A DNA stretch of 44,761 nt from Endozoicomonas sp. G2_1 (lineage in GTDB: Bacteria > Pseudomonadota > Gammaproteobacteria > Enterobacterales > Alteromonadaceae): the NCBI RefSeq assembly GCF_017744155.1, contig NZ_JAGHQT010000024.1:1-44761 (forward strand). Direction: 5' to 3'. Shown here one piece after another: positions 26,616 to 36,532 of this stretch. The notes under the pieces were generated by a model. That model was not told the DNA's origin. It searched no databases and saw only the letters and a program-made list of their open reading frames with translations. How positions within the stretch are numbered: position 1 is the stretch's first letter; the number at the start of each line of letters is the position of its first letter. A program made the translations under genes and the position numbers.

Positions 26616-28157
26616 CTACCTTGCAAATTGACAGACTAAACGCTGCTGTTCATTGAGCTGCAACAGTAGATTGTTATTGAGCTCTGCGGCTTGCTGACCA
26701 TCTTGCTCACTCGAGCTTGCCATATCGGTTATCGTGTTAACATTGTGCTCAACTTGTTGAGCAAATACCGCTTGTTGCTCGATGCTATTAGAAATATGCT
26801 GATTAGCATTGGCAACTATTTCAACTTCCCTGTTGATTTGAACAAGCGCTTGTTTAGTTTCTTGTGAAAGATCAACACAACCACTAGATAGTTCTGTACT
26901 AGTTAACATAGTAGTAATGGCATTTTTTGACTCAATCTGGATAATATCTAGTAAACTATGAACTTCTTGCGTAGATTGTTGACTTCGTGTAGCGAGAGCC
27001 CTAACTTGTTCCGCAACAACAGCAAAACCCCGCCCATGTTCACCAGCTCTAGCGGCTTCAATCGCTGCGTTCAAGGCCAATAAATTAGTTTGTTCCGCGA
27101 TACCACTAATTTCAGCTAGTACGTTATCTATCGAACGACAACTATCGGTGAGTCGGTTGATGGTTTGATTACCGTGCTCTAAGTGCTGAGAGAGTTCAAC
27201 AATTGCCGATGTTGCTCTGTCAATAACCGCTGTGCTACGACTAGCAATATCAATACTGTTACCTGAAGATTTGGCCGCTTGATTAACTTCAGATGAGATA
27301 ACATCAATAGTTTGGCTTAGCTGATTAATTGCTTGTGCTACCTGCGCGGTTTCGCGATTTTGAGTATTTAATGTCGAGGCGACATTGCTGCCTAAATCGC
27401 GGCAGTCGTTAGCGGTGTTGGAAATATCTTCAGATACTTGACTGACTCGACCAACAACAGCTCGTAGCTCCGCTGCTCGCATCTTTAAAGCAAGGTTGAC
27501 AGAAGCAAGCTTATCGCGGCTACCTGAATACAAATAACTCATCAACGGGTTGTTAAAGGCCTCTTGACTCTGATTAACCACCTTAAGATAGCGCTTGCGC
27601 CACAGGATAAATAGCCCCAGACCTATCAGTTGTAATAGTAAAAGTGGCGCTAAGTAAATGGCGATCTCAGACATTAAAAACATAGTCGCAAAATTTACTA
27701 ACAACGCAGTTAACATCATCCACTGCAAACACAAAGTAGCATCGTACTGTTTAGTGTTTATATCTTGCTTTTTATTGAGCTTTTTATAGAAGTGCTCCGC
27801 TCTTTCAGTTACGTCGCTATCAAGTGTGGTTCTAACCGACTGATATTCAGTAATACGGCCGTGTTGATCGCGTATTGGTGTAACAAAGGCATTAACCCAA
27901 TAATAGTCACCATTTTTACAGCGATTTTTTACTGGCCCCATCCAACTTTGACCACTTTTAATTGTTTGCCACATACTTTTAAAGGCAGCTTTTGGCATCT
28001 CAGGGTGACGAACAACATTGTGGGGTTGGCCAGAGAGTTCTTCAAAGCGATAACCGGCAATATCGCAAAAATCCTGATTGGCATACTTAATTCGGCTATC
28101 AATATCTGTTACAGAGATAAGTACTTGATCATCTGAGAATGTTTGTTGCTTCGACAC
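26616..28157 (-). CDS. Aer-like PAS methyl-accepting chemotaxis protein
   Basis: 513 residues from a GTG start with AAGGAAGG upstream. A cytoplasmic N-terminal PAS (about 8-118, with [21 protein letters not shown], the Aer-type fold that in E. coli binds FAD) is followed by two adjacent membrane segments (about 142-162 and 165-186) without a periplasmic domain, a HAMP-like stretch and a coiled coil with the signalling hairpin [20 protein letters not shown] (351-370) and [15 protein letters not shown]. Architecture and PAS point to redox or oxygen taxis. The PAS closely resembles that of the downstream EAL protein, and the two genes form a transcription unit. No chemotaxis kinase genes are nearby; core Che proteins must be elsewhere. 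Confidence 0.93.
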   Translation of the reverse strand: MSKQQTFSDDQVLISVTDIDSRIKYANQDFCDIAGYRFEELSGQPHNVVRHPEMPKAAFKSMWQTIKSGQSWMGPVKNRCKNGDYYWVNAFVTPIRDQHGRITEYQSVRTTLDSDVTERAEHFYKKLNKKQDINTKQYDATLCLQWMMLTALLVNFATMFLMSEIAIYLAPLLLLQLIGLGLFILWRKRYLKVVNQSQEAFNNPLMSYLYSGSRDKLASVNLALKMRAAELRAVVGRVSQVSEDISNTANDCRDLGSNVASTLNTQNRETAQVAQAINQLSQTIDVISSEVNQAAKSSGNSIDIASRSTAVIDRATSAIVELSQHLEHGNQTINRLTDSCRSIDNVLAEISGIAEQTNLLALNAAIEAARAGEHGRGFAVVAEQVRALATRSQQSTQEVHSLLDIIQIESKNAITTMLTSTELSSGCVDLSQETKQALVQINREVEIVANANQHISNSIEQQAVFAQQVEHNVNTITDMASSSEQDGQQAAELNNNLLLQLNEQQRLVCQFAR

Positions 28158-28304
28158 AATCAGTTAACCTTCCTTTTGCTAATAAAAACATCTAAAGCAT
28201 GCAAAAAATCAACAAAACGTTCAAAGAGCAGCCTAACTGTCAAGTATTGATTTACAAATGTTATTCAGTTTTTTCTATATACAAGATAAATATAAGATTG
28301 TTCG

Positions 28305-28320
28305 TAGAGTTTATGCTCTA
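28305..28320. promoter_or_regulatory. Palindrome between chemoreceptor and XRE regulator (possible operator)
   Basis: TAGAG TTTATG CTCTA is an interrupted palindrome in the 230-bp divergent spacer. It is 67 bp before the regulator ATG. An XRE protein encoded beside it would be a natural binder, but nothing else supports this. Confidence 0.3.
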
Positions 28321-28387
28321 AATCAATAAGAAACTCACTTAACCCTTTATAATAACTAAACTGTCAGCCGTATTTGAGTACAGTGTT

Positions 28388-29071
28388 ATGCCTAAAAAAT
28401 TTTCTACTCGCCTACAGACTTTGCTAAAAGAACGCAAAATATCTATTTCTGAGCTATCGCGTTCAAGCCAATTTAGTCGACAAGCTATTTACAATTGGAT
28501 GGCAACAGACCACATAAGTAAAACCGCATTACACAGGGTCGCACAAGTACTGGGAGTAACACCTGAGTGGCTGCGCTATGGTGAACGAACAAACGTGCAT
28601 GAACAAAATGTAAAACGAGCACAACAATCGCCGTTTATAAAATTATTAGAGAATAAAGACTTCGCCGAAGCCAAAAAGCATCTTGACCAATTGAATATAC
28701 TTGTTGGAAGGTATTTGTTTGTAGATAATAAAATTAGTTACTACAACTCACCAAACATTTATTCATCGATGAAGGTTGTACTGCCACTTACTCCTTCATC
28801 ATTTTTTGAACTGCTTCCTAAGCAGCAACATTTCTCATTAAAAAGAAACTACCTCAAAGTGCTAAAAAGAGAGTTTGAGCATAATGTACTGCTAAGCATA
28901 AATAGCTCAAGATTTATCATCAATACGACGATGGCACCTCTATTTGATTATAGCGGTTTAATTGAGGGTATCAGTTTTCGTGTTCAACCGTTTACTGCAT
29001 CAGTATCGCAATTAGAAGACTACTTTAGAATAAAGTGTAAAGCTTGTCAGTACCGCTACAATAAGCCTTAA
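28388..29071 (+). CDS. XRE-family regulator with a PAS-like C-terminal domain
   Basis: 227 residues. An N-terminal HTH_3/XRE domain (about 5-65: LQTLLKERKISISELSRSSQFSRQAIYNWM, HRVAQVLGVTPEWLRYG). The C-terminal part (about 90-205) has an alternating beta pattern (GRYLFVDNKISYYN, HFSLKRNYLKVLKREFEHN, ISFRVQPF) that suggests a PAS- or GAF-like sensing fold, though without a motif I can name. It ends with CxxC (KCKACQYRYN), perhaps a metal or redox site. It is divergent from the chemoreceptor and convergent with the binding-protein gene (8 bp). A local regulator of the PAS chemoreceptor-EAL pair is a reasonable guess. Confidence 0.8.
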   Translation: MPKKFSTRLQTLLKERKISISELSRSSQFSRQAIYNWMATDHISKTALHRVAQVLGVTPEWLRYGERTNVHEQNVKRAQQSPFIKLLENKDFAEAKKHLDQLNILVGRYLFVDNKISYYNSPNIYSSMKVVLPLTPSSFFELLPKQQHFSLKRNYLKVLKREFEHNVLLSINSSRFIINTTMAPLFDYSGLIEGISFRVQPFTASVSQLEDYFRIKCKACQYRYNKP

Positions 29072-29079
29072 CAATTAGC

Positions 29080-29853
29080 TTATTGGAAAGTGAAGTTTGG
29101 CGGTGCTAAACCATACTTTTGATAGACCGGAGCTAACAAGTTTTTCTGGTCAGCAACTTTGAGAATGTGATTAATTTCATCAATTGACACTTTTGATTGC
29201 ATAGGCGTTAAAATGTAACGCTGAAATTGATCGTCAATCTTATTCGCCACCACTAATTTACTTGTTTCGGCGGGGTTTTGCCGTAAAAACCAGCCAAGCG
29301 AAATATTACTGGTGAGCGCTACTTGGCTGCGTTTGTACAGCGCCATTTTGATAGTAATAGTATCCGTAGTGACATAGCGGATATTGTATTTATTTTCTTT
29401 GCGTGCTTGCGCGTCGTTAAACTGGTAATGATAACCTCTGACCGCTGCAATTGATTTATCAGTGAGATCGTCAAAGTAACTTTGATCACCATTGACGTAA
29501 TCTCGATGAGCGATATAAATGTCTTGCGTGGTCACTAGTGGCAGCGAAACGCCAACGTTTTTCCAACCCCAATCGGGATGATCCCACATCACAATATTGT
29601 TGTCACCATCGCGAGCGTGTTTATGTAAACGTCGAGTGGGGATAATTTTTACCGCGAAGTGGTATTTGTCTTGGACTTGGTTAAATATGTCGATTAAATC
29701 GTAAGTCAGCCCGCGCTCTTGCTTGTGATCAACAATAACGTAGGGCTCTCGTTTAATTGAGATCACGTTAATATGCTCAGCAGCACTCCCCTTAAAAGTA
29801 ACGAGGAGTGTGCTAATGAATAAAAGTCCAGAGAGTAAAAGTCTTATGACCAT
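29080..29853 (-). CDS. Periplasmic solute-binding protein, family 3-like
   Basis: 257 residues. A signal peptide (about 1-24, cleavage near GSAA) is followed by an SBP_bac_3-like fold: INVISIKREPYVIVDH at the start, RGLTYDLIDIFNQVQD, DKSIAAVRGYHYQFND in the hinge region, and KVADQKNLLAPVYQKYGL at the C-terminus. There are no transport genes beside it, so it may be a lone sensor or a degenerate amino-acid-like binding protein, as is common in Alteromonadales. It sits between the XRE gene and purC; purC-to-SBP spacing is 43 bp on the same strand, so read-through is possible. Confidence 0.82.
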   Translation of the reverse strand: MVIRLLLSGLLFISTLLVTFKGSAAEHINVISIKREPYVIVDHKQERGLTYDLIDIFNQVQDKYHFAVKIIPTRRLHKHARDGDNNIVMWDHPDWGWKNVGVSLPLVTTQDIYIAHRDYVNGDQSYFDDLTDKSIAAVRGYHYQFNDAQARKENKYNIRYVTTDTITIKMALYKRSQVALTSNISLGWFLRQNPAETSKLVVANKIDDQFQRYILTPMQSKVSIDEINHILKVADQKNLLAPVYQKYGLAPPNFTFQ

Positions 29854-29896
29854 AACAAGTTAAATAGAGCCTTTGAATACATGGTGGTAACCAGTG

Positions 29897-31003
29897 TTAT
29901 CCATCAATTAATCCGTATTGCTCCTTCAACACCGCGATAATTTCCGCTTTCGGGTTGTCACTTAAAACGATTTTTTCACCGGTAATTTTCTCAGCGATGT
30001 CTCGATAAGTTTTAGAGACTGAAAGCAATACGTCAAGCGGTAGCTCGTTGTCACGCGCCAATGCTTCACGCTCAGCCATGCGATCTTTATTCAATAAAAT
30101 ATCGGGATCAGGAAAGTGATTTAAAAGCAGCTGGCGAAAGCCCTCTTTAGAGTTTTCTACCACGTTACCAGCGCGATATTGCTCGCCGTCCCAAATACGC
30201 GAAGAGTCTGGCGTACCCACTTCATCCATATAAATGAGTTTGTCATTGCCTGCTTTATCTTTAACGTAACCAAATTCAAACTTAGTATCGACAAAGATTT
30301 GGTCAAGCTCAGCAAGCGCCTTTGAAATAACCTCAAAGCCCTGCTCTAATAGTTTTTCGTAAAGGCTAATATCACCCTCAGATTTAAAGTTAAACGCAGT
30401 GAAGTTATCTTCGATGTTTTTACGGGTGATATTAACGTCATCAACCGCAGGTACGCCCGGGATTCCCTCTAAAATGCCTTTGGTTGATGGTGTTTGCAGT
30501 AAATGAGGTAATATACTGTCTTTAGTTAACCCTTGTGGTAGTTCGATACCACAAAATTCGCGCTCACCTTTGGCATAAGCGCGCCACATTGATCCAGTAA
30601 TGTATTGACGACAAATCGCTTCAATTTTAACCGGCACCGCTTTTTGCACAATCCAAACAAACGGATGTGGGATATCTAGAATATGACTATCGGCTAAGCC
30701 TTGCTCTTTAAACAGCTTAAACCAATGATTAGAAATGGCGTTAAGCGCCGCACCTTTGCCCGGCACACCTTTGATACCGCCCTGACCTTGCCAAATACAA
30801 TCAAAGGCTGAAATACGGTCACTAATCACCATAATTGCCAGTGGCGTATTGGCCGGCACGTCGTAATTGCGTTCAGCAATCAAACGGGCACTATCTGCTT
30901 CGGTTAACCAGTACACTGAGCGCACCTTACCACTGTGAACGGGTTTATCGGTGCGGATGGGTAAATCGTCATTAACGGCAAGCACTTGATCAGCGACAGT
31001 CAT
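29897..31003 (-). CDS. purC: SAICAR synthetase (long form)
   Basis: Ligates aspartate to CAIR in purine biosynthesis. It has 368 residues, longer than the 237 of E. coli PurC, and matches the long form found in Shewanella-like genomes. Motifs include [10 protein letters not shown] (ATP-binding strand), [17 protein letters not shown]-like segment near 60, [20 protein letters not shown] and [13 protein letters not shown], the family's C-terminal signature. The extra C-terminal portion is helical. It lies alone, downstream of the rplT operon on minus. A weak RutR-like box at 31123-31138 is probably chance. Confidence 0.95.
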   Translation of the reverse strand: MTVADQVLAVNDDLPIRTDKPVHSGKVRSVYWLTEADSARLIAERNYDVPANTPLAIMVISDRISAFDCIWQGQGGIKGVPGKGAALNAISNHWFKLFKEQGLADSHILDIPHPFVWIVQKAVPVKIEAICRQYITGSMWRAYAKGEREFCGIELPQGLTKDSILPHLLQTPSTKGILEGIPGVPAVDDVNITRKNIEDNFTAFNFKSEGDISLYEKLLEQGFEVISKALAELDQIFVDTKFEFGYVKDKAGNDKLIYMDEVGTPDSSRIWDGEQYRAGNVVENSKEGFRQLLLNHFPDPDILLNKDRMAEREALARDNELPLDVLLSVSKTYRDIAEKITGEKIVLSDNPKAEIIAVLKEQYGLIDG

Positions 31004-31160
31004 GATTGAACCTTTTCTAAAATTGGAAATGTTAAATTGAATAACTACCGTGTAGCTATTTAATTTAACACTTTGCCACCACCTTAACTATTGCACAGCG
31101 AGTGACTTAGTTTTGATGCAAGCTGACTAATAGGTCAACTTTATTAGCGGCTAGAAAGAG

Positions 31161-31184
31161 AAAAGGACGCCGAAGCGTCCTTTT
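31161..31184 (-). terminator. Terminator of the rpmI-rplT transcript
   Basis: On the minus strand, GGACGC and GCGTCC enclose a TTCG loop (the very stable UUCG tetraloop in RNA), with an A/T-paired base and a T-rich tail. It lies 18 bp beyond the rplT stop. Confidence 0.92.
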
Positions 31185-31202
31185 CATTTTACTTTTTACT
31201 GC

Positions 31203-31559
31203 TTATGCTAAAGAAGCTTGCGCTTTTTCAACTAAAACAGTGAAAGCAGCTTTATCGTATACTGCGATGTCAGCTAGGATCTTACGATCGATTTCAATCG
31301 AAGCTTTTTTCAAGCCATTGATGAAACGGCTGTAAGATAAACCATTTTGACGAGCTGCAGCGTTAATACGAGCAATCCAAAGTTGACGGAATTGACGCTT
31401 GCGTTGACGACGGTCACGGTAGGCGTATTGGCCAGCTTTAGTTACAGCTTGGAAAGCAACGCGATATACGCGACTACGAGCACCGTAGTAACCTTTAGCT
31501 TGCTTTAAAACTTTCTTATGAGAACGACGTGCGACAACACCGCGTTTTACTCTTGCCAT
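31203..31559 (-). CDS. rplT: Large ribosomal subunit protein L20
   Basis: 118 residues, standard length. [30 protein letters not shown] and QTKxx-like basic N-terminal tail bind 23S rRNA early in 50S assembly. L20 also represses its own operon in E. coli. AGGAG precedes the ATG. It follows rpmI by 18 bp. Confidence 0.98.
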   Translation of the reverse strand: MARVKRGVVARRSHKKVLKQAKGYYGARSRVYRVAFQAVTKAGQYAYRDRRQRKRQFRQLWIARINAAARQNGLSYSRFINGLKKASIEIDRKILADIAVYDKAAFTVLVEKAQASLA

Positions 31560-31577
31560 GTGCTAATCTCCTCTTAA

Positions 31578-31775
31578 TTAAGCGTTGCGTAGTAATTTAT
31601 CGACTGATTTAACATCAGAAGCAGCGACCATGCTTTTAGCACGTAAGTGACGCTTAACTTTAGTACGACGCTTAGTCAAGATGTGACGAAGACCAGCTTG
31701 TTTGCATTTGTAACCGCCTGAGGCAGTCTTTTTAAAGCGCTTTGCAGCACCTTTGTTTGTTTTCATTTTAGGCAT
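31578..31775 (-). CDS. rpmI: Large ribosomal subunit protein L35
   Basis: 65 residues starting at [14 protein letters not shown], the invariant N-terminus. GGAG lies 6 bases before this ATG. A longer frame to 31799 lacks conservation. It is followed by rplT and preceded by about 200 bp containing a large hairpin after infC. In E. coli this region holds the L20 translational control site; conservation here is not visible by eye. Confidence 0.97.
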   Translation of the reverse strand: MPKMKTNKGAAKRFKKTASGGYKCKQAGLRHILTKRRTKVKRHLRAKSMVAASDVKSVDKLLRNA

Positions 31776-31914
31776 GATAAACTCCGCATTTAATGCCAAA
31801 TGTATTTAAGTTATTCAGGCGAAAGTGCTTTTACTCAGTAACTTTACTTACTGTATAGTGCGCTTTACTTGTCAGGCCTCAATAACCAGCTTCAAAATAA
31901 TAGTGGTGAGATAA

Positions 31915-31950
31915 CAAAGCGAGCACATGTTTAAAACAATGCTCGCTTTG
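31915..31950 (-). terminator. Hairpin between infC and rpmI (terminator or attenuator)
   Basis: CAAAGCGAGCA (31915-31925) pairs perfectly with TGCTCGCTTTG (31940-31950). On the minus strand it follows the infC stop by 24 bp, with a short T-rich tail (ttatct). It could partly terminate infC transcripts or form part of the L20 control structure. Confidence 0.6.
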
Positions 31951-31974
31951 ATGTCTACTTGTTAGACCAAGCTA

Positions 31975-32517
31975 TTATCGTTTAATAGGGGCTAGGACCA
32001 TCACCATTTGGCGTCCTTCCACTTTTTTCGGGAAGAATTCCACTTGTGCTAAATCTTCTAAATCGTTTTTAACGCGAGTTAAAAGCTCTAAGCCCAATTC
32101 TTGGTGCGCCATTTCACGACCGCGGAAACGCAATGTAACCTTGGCCTTGTCGCCACCTTCTAAAAAGCGCTTCAGGTTGCGTAGTTTTACCTGATAGTCG
32201 CCTTCATCTGTGCCAGGACGGAACTTAATTTCCTTAACCTGAATTTGTTTCTGCTTTTTACGCTGTTCTTTCTGTTCCTTCGCTTTCTCATAAAGGAACT
32301 TACCGTAATCCATTACGCGACATACTGGAGGTTTGGCAGTTGGGCTAATTTCTACTAAATCAACACCCGCTTTTTCCGCTTCGTCCATTGCTTCGTTTAA
32401 TGAAACAATGCCTAATGCGTCGCCTTCTAAACCAATTAAACGCACTTCTGGCGCAGTAATTAACTCATTTAAACGATGTGCTGGCTCTTTTTGCCCGCCT
32501 CTTTGACCATTTCTGAT
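31975..32517 (-). CDS. infC: Translation initiation factor IF-3 (ATC start)
   Basis: Binds the 30S subunit and checks initiator codon-anticodon pairing. It has 180 residues from the chosen start, identical in length to E. coli IF-3. [19 protein letters not shown] is the N-domain, [16 protein letters not shown] the linker region, and [22 protein letters not shown] and [10 protein letters not shown] the C-domain. The codon at 32517-32515 is ATC, 8 bases after GGAGG. A TTG frame begins at 32532 but lies inside that ribosome site. In E. coli infC starts with ATT, which lets IF-3 repress its own translation; ATC would serve the same purpose. It lies 85 bp after thrS. Confidence 0.95.
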   Translation of the reverse strand: MRNGQRGGQKEPAHRLNELITAPEVRLIGLEGDALGIVSLNEAMDEAEKAGVDLVEISPTAKPPVCRVMDYGKFLYEKAKEQKEQRKKQKQIQVKEIKFRPGTDEGDYQVKLRNLKRFLEGGDKAKVTLRFRGREMAHQELGLELLTRVKNDLEDLAQVEFFPKKVEGRQMVMVLAPIKR

Positions 32518-32602
32518 AGTCGGTTCCTCCAAAGAACTTAAAAATTGTCGACTAAGTGTTATTACGTTTTTGCTCGTTCGTACTTAGCCAACGCGTAAAA
32601 GC

Positions 32603-34513
32603 TTATGCTCGGTTGTTAACTTCTTCGCTTAAATGTGCGATGAACGCATCAACCGACATTTTACCTAAATCTTCACCACCGCGTGTGCGAATCGCAATCT
32701 CGCCATTTTCCATTTCCTTGTCACCTACAACTAACAAGTATGGAACACGCTTTAAAGTGTGCTCGCGGATTTTAAAGCCTATTTTCTCATTTCTCAAGTC
32801 TAGTTTTGCTCTAAATCCATTTTCTTTCAGATTTTTAACGACTTTTTCGCAATAATCAGCTTGTTTGTCGGTAATATTCATTATTACCGCTTGCGTTGGT
32901 GACAACCAAGTTGGGAATTTACCTGTGTACTCTTCAATAAGAATACCGATAAAACGCTCTAGTGAACCCAAGATTGCACGGTGAATCATCACAGGTACGT
33001 GACGCTCGCCATCTTCACCAATGTAACTTGCACCTAAGCGACCCGGCAGTGCGAAGTCTAACTGAACGGTACCACACTGCCAGTTACGACCTAAACAATC
33101 GAGTAAAGTAAACTCAATTTTTGGTCCGTAAAACGCGCCTTCGCCCGGCAAGTATTCAAAAGCAATACCTAAATCGGTTAGTGCATTGGCTAAGCCCTGC
33201 TCCGCTTTGTCCCAAATGTCATCGCTACCAATGCGCTTTTCAGGACGCGTTGAAAGCTTCACTAGAATATCTTCAAAGCCGAATGATTTATAAACGTCAT
33301 AAACCATTTCGATACACTTAGTCACTTCCGCTTGCACTTGTTCTTCAGTACAGAAAATGTGAGCGTCATCTTGAGTAAAGCCACGAACGCGCATTAAACC
33401 GTGTAAAGCGCCAGACGGCTCGTTGCGGTGACAACAACCAAATTCTGCCATTCTCAGTGGCAAGTCGCGGTAAGATTTCAAACCTTGGTTAAAGATTTGT
33501 ACGTGACCTGGACAGTTCATCGGTTTAATCGCATACTCGCGCTTTTCCGATTCAGTGGTAAACATGTTTTCAGCGTATTTGTCCCAGTGGCCAGATTTTT
33601 CCCACAGGGCGCGGTCCATCATCAACGGACCTTTTACTTCGTCGTAGTCGTATTCGTGCAGTTTTTCACGAACAAATTTTTCTAGTTCAGTGTAAATTGT
33701 CCAACCATCGTTGTGCCAAAACACCATGCCCGGCGCTTCTTCTTGCCAATGGAATAAATCTAGCGCTTTACCAATTTTGCGGTGATCGCGCTTTTCAGCT
33801 TCGGCCAAACGTTGGATATAAGCTTTAAGCTGTTTTTTGTCTGCCCAAGCGGTGCCGTAGACCCGTTGCAACATTTTGTTGTCTGAGTCGCCACGCCAGT
33901 AAGCACCAGCAACCTTCATCAGCTTAAAGTGGTGACAGTGACGCATGTTTGGCACGTGTGGGCCACGACACATATCGATATATTCTTCGTGATGGTACAA
34001 ACCCGGCTTGTCGTCGCGTTCAATGTTCTCGTCGAGAATTTCCATCTTGTAGCTTTCGCCGCGCGCTTCGAAAGTATCGCGCGCTTCTTGCCAACTAACA
34101 GTCTTCTTAACCACGTCATAGTTGGTTTTAGCAAGCTCTAACATGCGTTTTTCTAGAGTAGCAAGGTCGTCCTCGCTAATGGTGCGGTCAAGGTCAACAT
34201 CGTAGTAAAAACCGTTGTCGATAACAGGACCAATTGCCATTTTTACATCTGGCCACAATTGCTTGATCGCATGACCAAGTAAGTGAGCACAAGAGTGACG
34301 AATAATTTCAATACCTTCATCATCTTTACTGGTGATAAGCTGTAAGCTTGCATCCGTGGTAATTAATTCACAAGCATCGACAAGTTGACCGTCAATACGA
34401 CCAGCGATGGTTGCTTTGGCAAGGCCTGGACCAATATCTAAAGCAACGTCCATTACAGAAACTGCTTGTTCAAAACTGCGTTGACTACCGTCAGGAAGCG
34501 TAATAATAGGCAT
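32603..34513 (-). CDS. thrS: Threonyl-tRNA synthetase
   Basis: 636 residues (E. coli 642). TGS domain at about 1-60 ([14 protein letters not shown]), N2 editing domain with the zinc-like HxxxH pattern [16 protein letters not shown] near 72-88, class II catalytic core with the motif 2 region [15 protein letters not shown], and anticodon-binding C-terminal domain. The ATG at 34513 has AAAGGAAA upstream; the frame to 34540 is not conserved. It heads the thrS-infC-rpmI-rplT unit. The upstream region was not folded for an operator that mimics tRNA. Confidence 0.98.
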   Translation of the reverse strand: MPIITLPDGSQRSFEQAVSVMDVALDIGPGLAKATIAGRIDGQLVDACELITTDASLQLITSKDDEGIEIIRHSCAHLLGHAIKQLWPDVKMAIGPVIDNGFYYDVDLDRTISEDDLATLEKRMLELAKTNYDVVKKTVSWQEARDTFEARGESYKMEILDENIERDDKPGLYHHEEYIDMCRGPHVPNMRHCHHFKLMKVAGAYWRGDSDNKMLQRVYGTAWADKKQLKAYIQRLAEAEKRDHRKIGKALDLFHWQEEAPGMVFWHNDGWTIYTELEKFVREKLHEYDYDEVKGPLMMDRALWEKSGHWDKYAENMFTTESEKREYAIKPMNCPGHVQIFNQGLKSYRDLPLRMAEFGCCHRNEPSGALHGLMRVRGFTQDDAHIFCTEEQVQAEVTKCIEMVYDVYKSFGFEDILVKLSTRPEKRIGSDDIWDKAEQGLANALTDLGIAFEYLPGEGAFYGPKIEFTLLDCLGRNWQCGTVQLDFALPGRLGASYIGEDGERHVPVMIHRAILGSLERFIGILIEEYTGKFPTWLSPTQAVIMNITDKQADYCEKVVKNLKENGFRAKLDLRNEKIGFKIREHTLKRVPYLLVVGDKEMENGEIAIRTRGGEDLGKMSVDAFIAHLSEEVNNRA

Positions 34514-34735
34514 GAAATTTCCTTTACTCAGTGGTGACACATACTAAATGCCACATGAAAATATAAATGTTATTTGGTATTAGTTCAGTTTGATAACGCG
34601 AATTGTACCAAACAAACTAAAAGAGCACGGGAATATAGGGGAATTTAACCTTGATTACAAGGGTCTATAGCCATATCAAAAGGTTAATTTTATTGTGGGT
34701 AGTTATTGTTGTTGGTGAGCAAAGTTATTAACGCA

Positions 34736-35575
34736 ATGTTTGTTAAATATTGCACGACACTTTTTGCCGGTATTTGGCTATTGTTCATAGCCGATATTGC
34801 CCATGCTCAACAGCCATTACCCGATAAAATAGCTGCTAATAAAGCTAAAGATTGGCAAACCTACCGACAAGCTTCCATAGCTGACTCAAAAATGGCAGTT
34901 TACTTTCGCGCGCTAACAAGCAGTGAGCTGGAAGCTATTAATAGCGCCAAAAGTAATGGCCAAAGTAAAGCAAACAGCAAATTAATCGAGATAAAAAGCG
35001 AACTAACGGTTGAGTCCTCTATCGCTGGCTTTCTGCTGTTTTTACAAGATTATGACAAAATTCCAAATTGGTTGGATAATGCCAATGGCAGTCAATTAAT
35101 CGAACAAATAACACCTAGTCACAATATTTTTCGCATTCAATTTTCGGCAATTTGGCCGGTCAGCCCCCGTGAAATGCTAATTGAAAGCCGATATTGGCAA
35201 GACCGACAAGGTAACGTCCACATAAAAGTCGAAGATGCGAGTGACCATTACACTAGCCATAAAAATCACATTGCCATCTCTATTATCAAGGCTCACTGGT
35301 TAATTGAACCACTGCCCAACGACAAGCTTTATATTCAATATCGAGTGATAGCCAACGCCAACGGTAAGATGCCGAGTTGGCTTGCCAATAAAGTTGCGCT
35401 GCGCTCGAGTTGGCGAACGTTAAAAAACATCAACCAACAGTTACCCAACAGTGATTGGCAGTATCAAAAATTAGCAAATATTCTTGAATATCAAGAGCTC
35501 ATTCAAGAGCCTACATCAGGAACTAATGAACAAACAAAAGACATTATGCCAAGCAATAACGCAGAGCTAAATTAA
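34736..35575 (+). CDS. Exported START-like lipid-binding-domain protein
   Basis: About 279 residues. The frame stays open to 34706 (TTG) and has a GTG at 34715; I use the ATG at 34736 because it begins a classic signal peptide (MFVKYCTTLFAGIWLLFIADIAHA), though no strong ribosome site supports any choice. The mature part fits the START/SRPBCC pattern: KSELTVESSIAGFLLFLQDYDKIPNWLDNA, FRIQFSAIWPVSPREMLIESRYW, and a C-terminal long helix with MPSWLANKVALRSSWRTLKNI, the family's helix over the ligand cavity. Probable periplasmic carrier of a hydrophobic molecule; ligand unknown. Tail of about 25 residues is polar and repetitive. Confidence 0.82.
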   Translation: MFVKYCTTLFAGIWLLFIADIAHAQQPLPDKIAANKAKDWQTYRQASIADSKMAVYFRALTSSELEAINSAKSNGQSKANSKLIEIKSELTVESSIAGFLLFLQDYDKIPNWLDNANGSQLIEQITPSHNIFRIQFSAIWPVSPREMLIESRYWQDRQGNVHIKVEDASDHYTSHKNHIAISIIKAHWLIEPLPNDKLYIQYRVIANANGKMPSWLANKVALRSSWRTLKNINQQLPNSDWQYQKLANILEYQELIQEPTSGTNEQTKDIMPSNNAELN

Positions 35576-35630
35576 GCAACTATACTTAGCGTTAACAAGG
35601 CAGGTTTTTCCGTGTAAAAGGTGAAAGATT

Positions 35631-36527
35631 ATGTGGCAGGTTATCGAACAAGCAATATCCAATGCCGTTGGTCAGCGCTATCACATCACTGAGAAAAAAT
35701 CAGTTCACGGTGGCGATATCAACAAAACCTTTAAAATAAGTGATGGACTTACACCCTATTTCGTAAAAATAAACGACAAACATTACTATGAGCTACTCGA
35801 AGCAGAAGCTTATTCGTTAGAGAAAATTCACGATACTCAGCAAATTCACTGCCCTGAAGTTATCACCTTAGGTTGCAGCTCTAAGCACAGCTTTTTGGTG
35901 CTATCTCATTTATCACTAACACCAAACCAAGTTAACAATTGGTATCAACTCGGGCAGCAACTGGCACAGTTTCATCAACACACCGCTTCAGAAACTAACG
36001 GCGCCAAAGAATTTGGCTGGCAGCACGACAATTTTATTGGCAAGACCTATCAGCCTAACCGTTGGCACAAGAAATGGCGGGTATTTTTTGCTGAACAGCG
36101 CATTGCTTGGCAATTACAACTACTGCAAGAAAAGTCGATATCGCTAGGCAATATCGACTACATTGGACAAATTTGTCACGATTTACTCGGACAACACAAA
36201 TCCGTTCCCTGTATGGTTCACGGCGATTTATGGCAAGGCAATCTTGGTTTCGATAGCGACATACCTACGGTATTTGACCCGGCCAGTTATTACGGCGACC
36301 GCGAGGTTGATTTGGCCATGACTGAATTGTTTGGCTCGTTGCCAAGTGAGTTTTACCGGGGGTATCAAGATCAATACCCGCTCGATCAGGGCTACGAAGA
36401 GCGCAAATTAATTTATAACTTCTATCACATTCTTAATCACGCCAATCTGTTTGGCGGAATTTATATTGACCAGGCAAAAGCCATGCTGGCTAGAATAGTC
36501 GCTAATTATCGCTATTGTTATGCTTAA
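35631..36527 (+). CDS. Fructosamine kinase family protein
   Basis: 298 residues; phosphorylates sugar adducts (fructosamine, ribulosamine, erythrulosamine) on proteins or amino acids to promote deglycation, in the cytoplasm. The bi-lobed kinase-like fold is visible: HGGDINKTFKI at the start, FVKIN and EAEAYSLEKI (catalytic lobe contacts), MVHGDLWQGN (catalytic Asp, near 197-206) and VFDPASYYGDREVDLAM (metal Asp, near 214-230). E. coli YniA is the nearest name I can give. AGGTGA precedes the ATG. It is 55 bp after the START protein. A 14-bp tandem repeat begins 5 bp past its stop. Confidence 0.92.
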   Translation: MWQVIEQAISNAVGQRYHITEKKSVHGGDINKTFKISDGLTPYFVKINDKHYYELLEAEAYSLEKIHDTQQIHCPEVITLGCSSKHSFLVLSHLSLTPNQVNNWYQLGQQLAQFHQHTASETNGAKEFGWQHDNFIGKTYQPNRWHKKWRVFFAEQRIAWQLQLLQEKSISLGNIDYIGQICHDLLGQHKSVPCMVHGDLWQGNLGFDSDIPTVFDPASYYGDREVDLAMTELFGSLPSEFYRGYQDQYPLDQGYEERKLIYNFYHILNHANLFGGIYIDQAKAMLARIVANYRYCYA

Positions 36528-36532
36528 CTAGT

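Noticed and set aside
31123-31138. Possible RutR-like box (CTGACTAATAGGTCAA) upstream of purC
   Set aside because: Only 11 of 14 fixed positions match; by my hand estimate one or two such matches are expected by chance in a window this size, and no other evidence links purC to the regulon.
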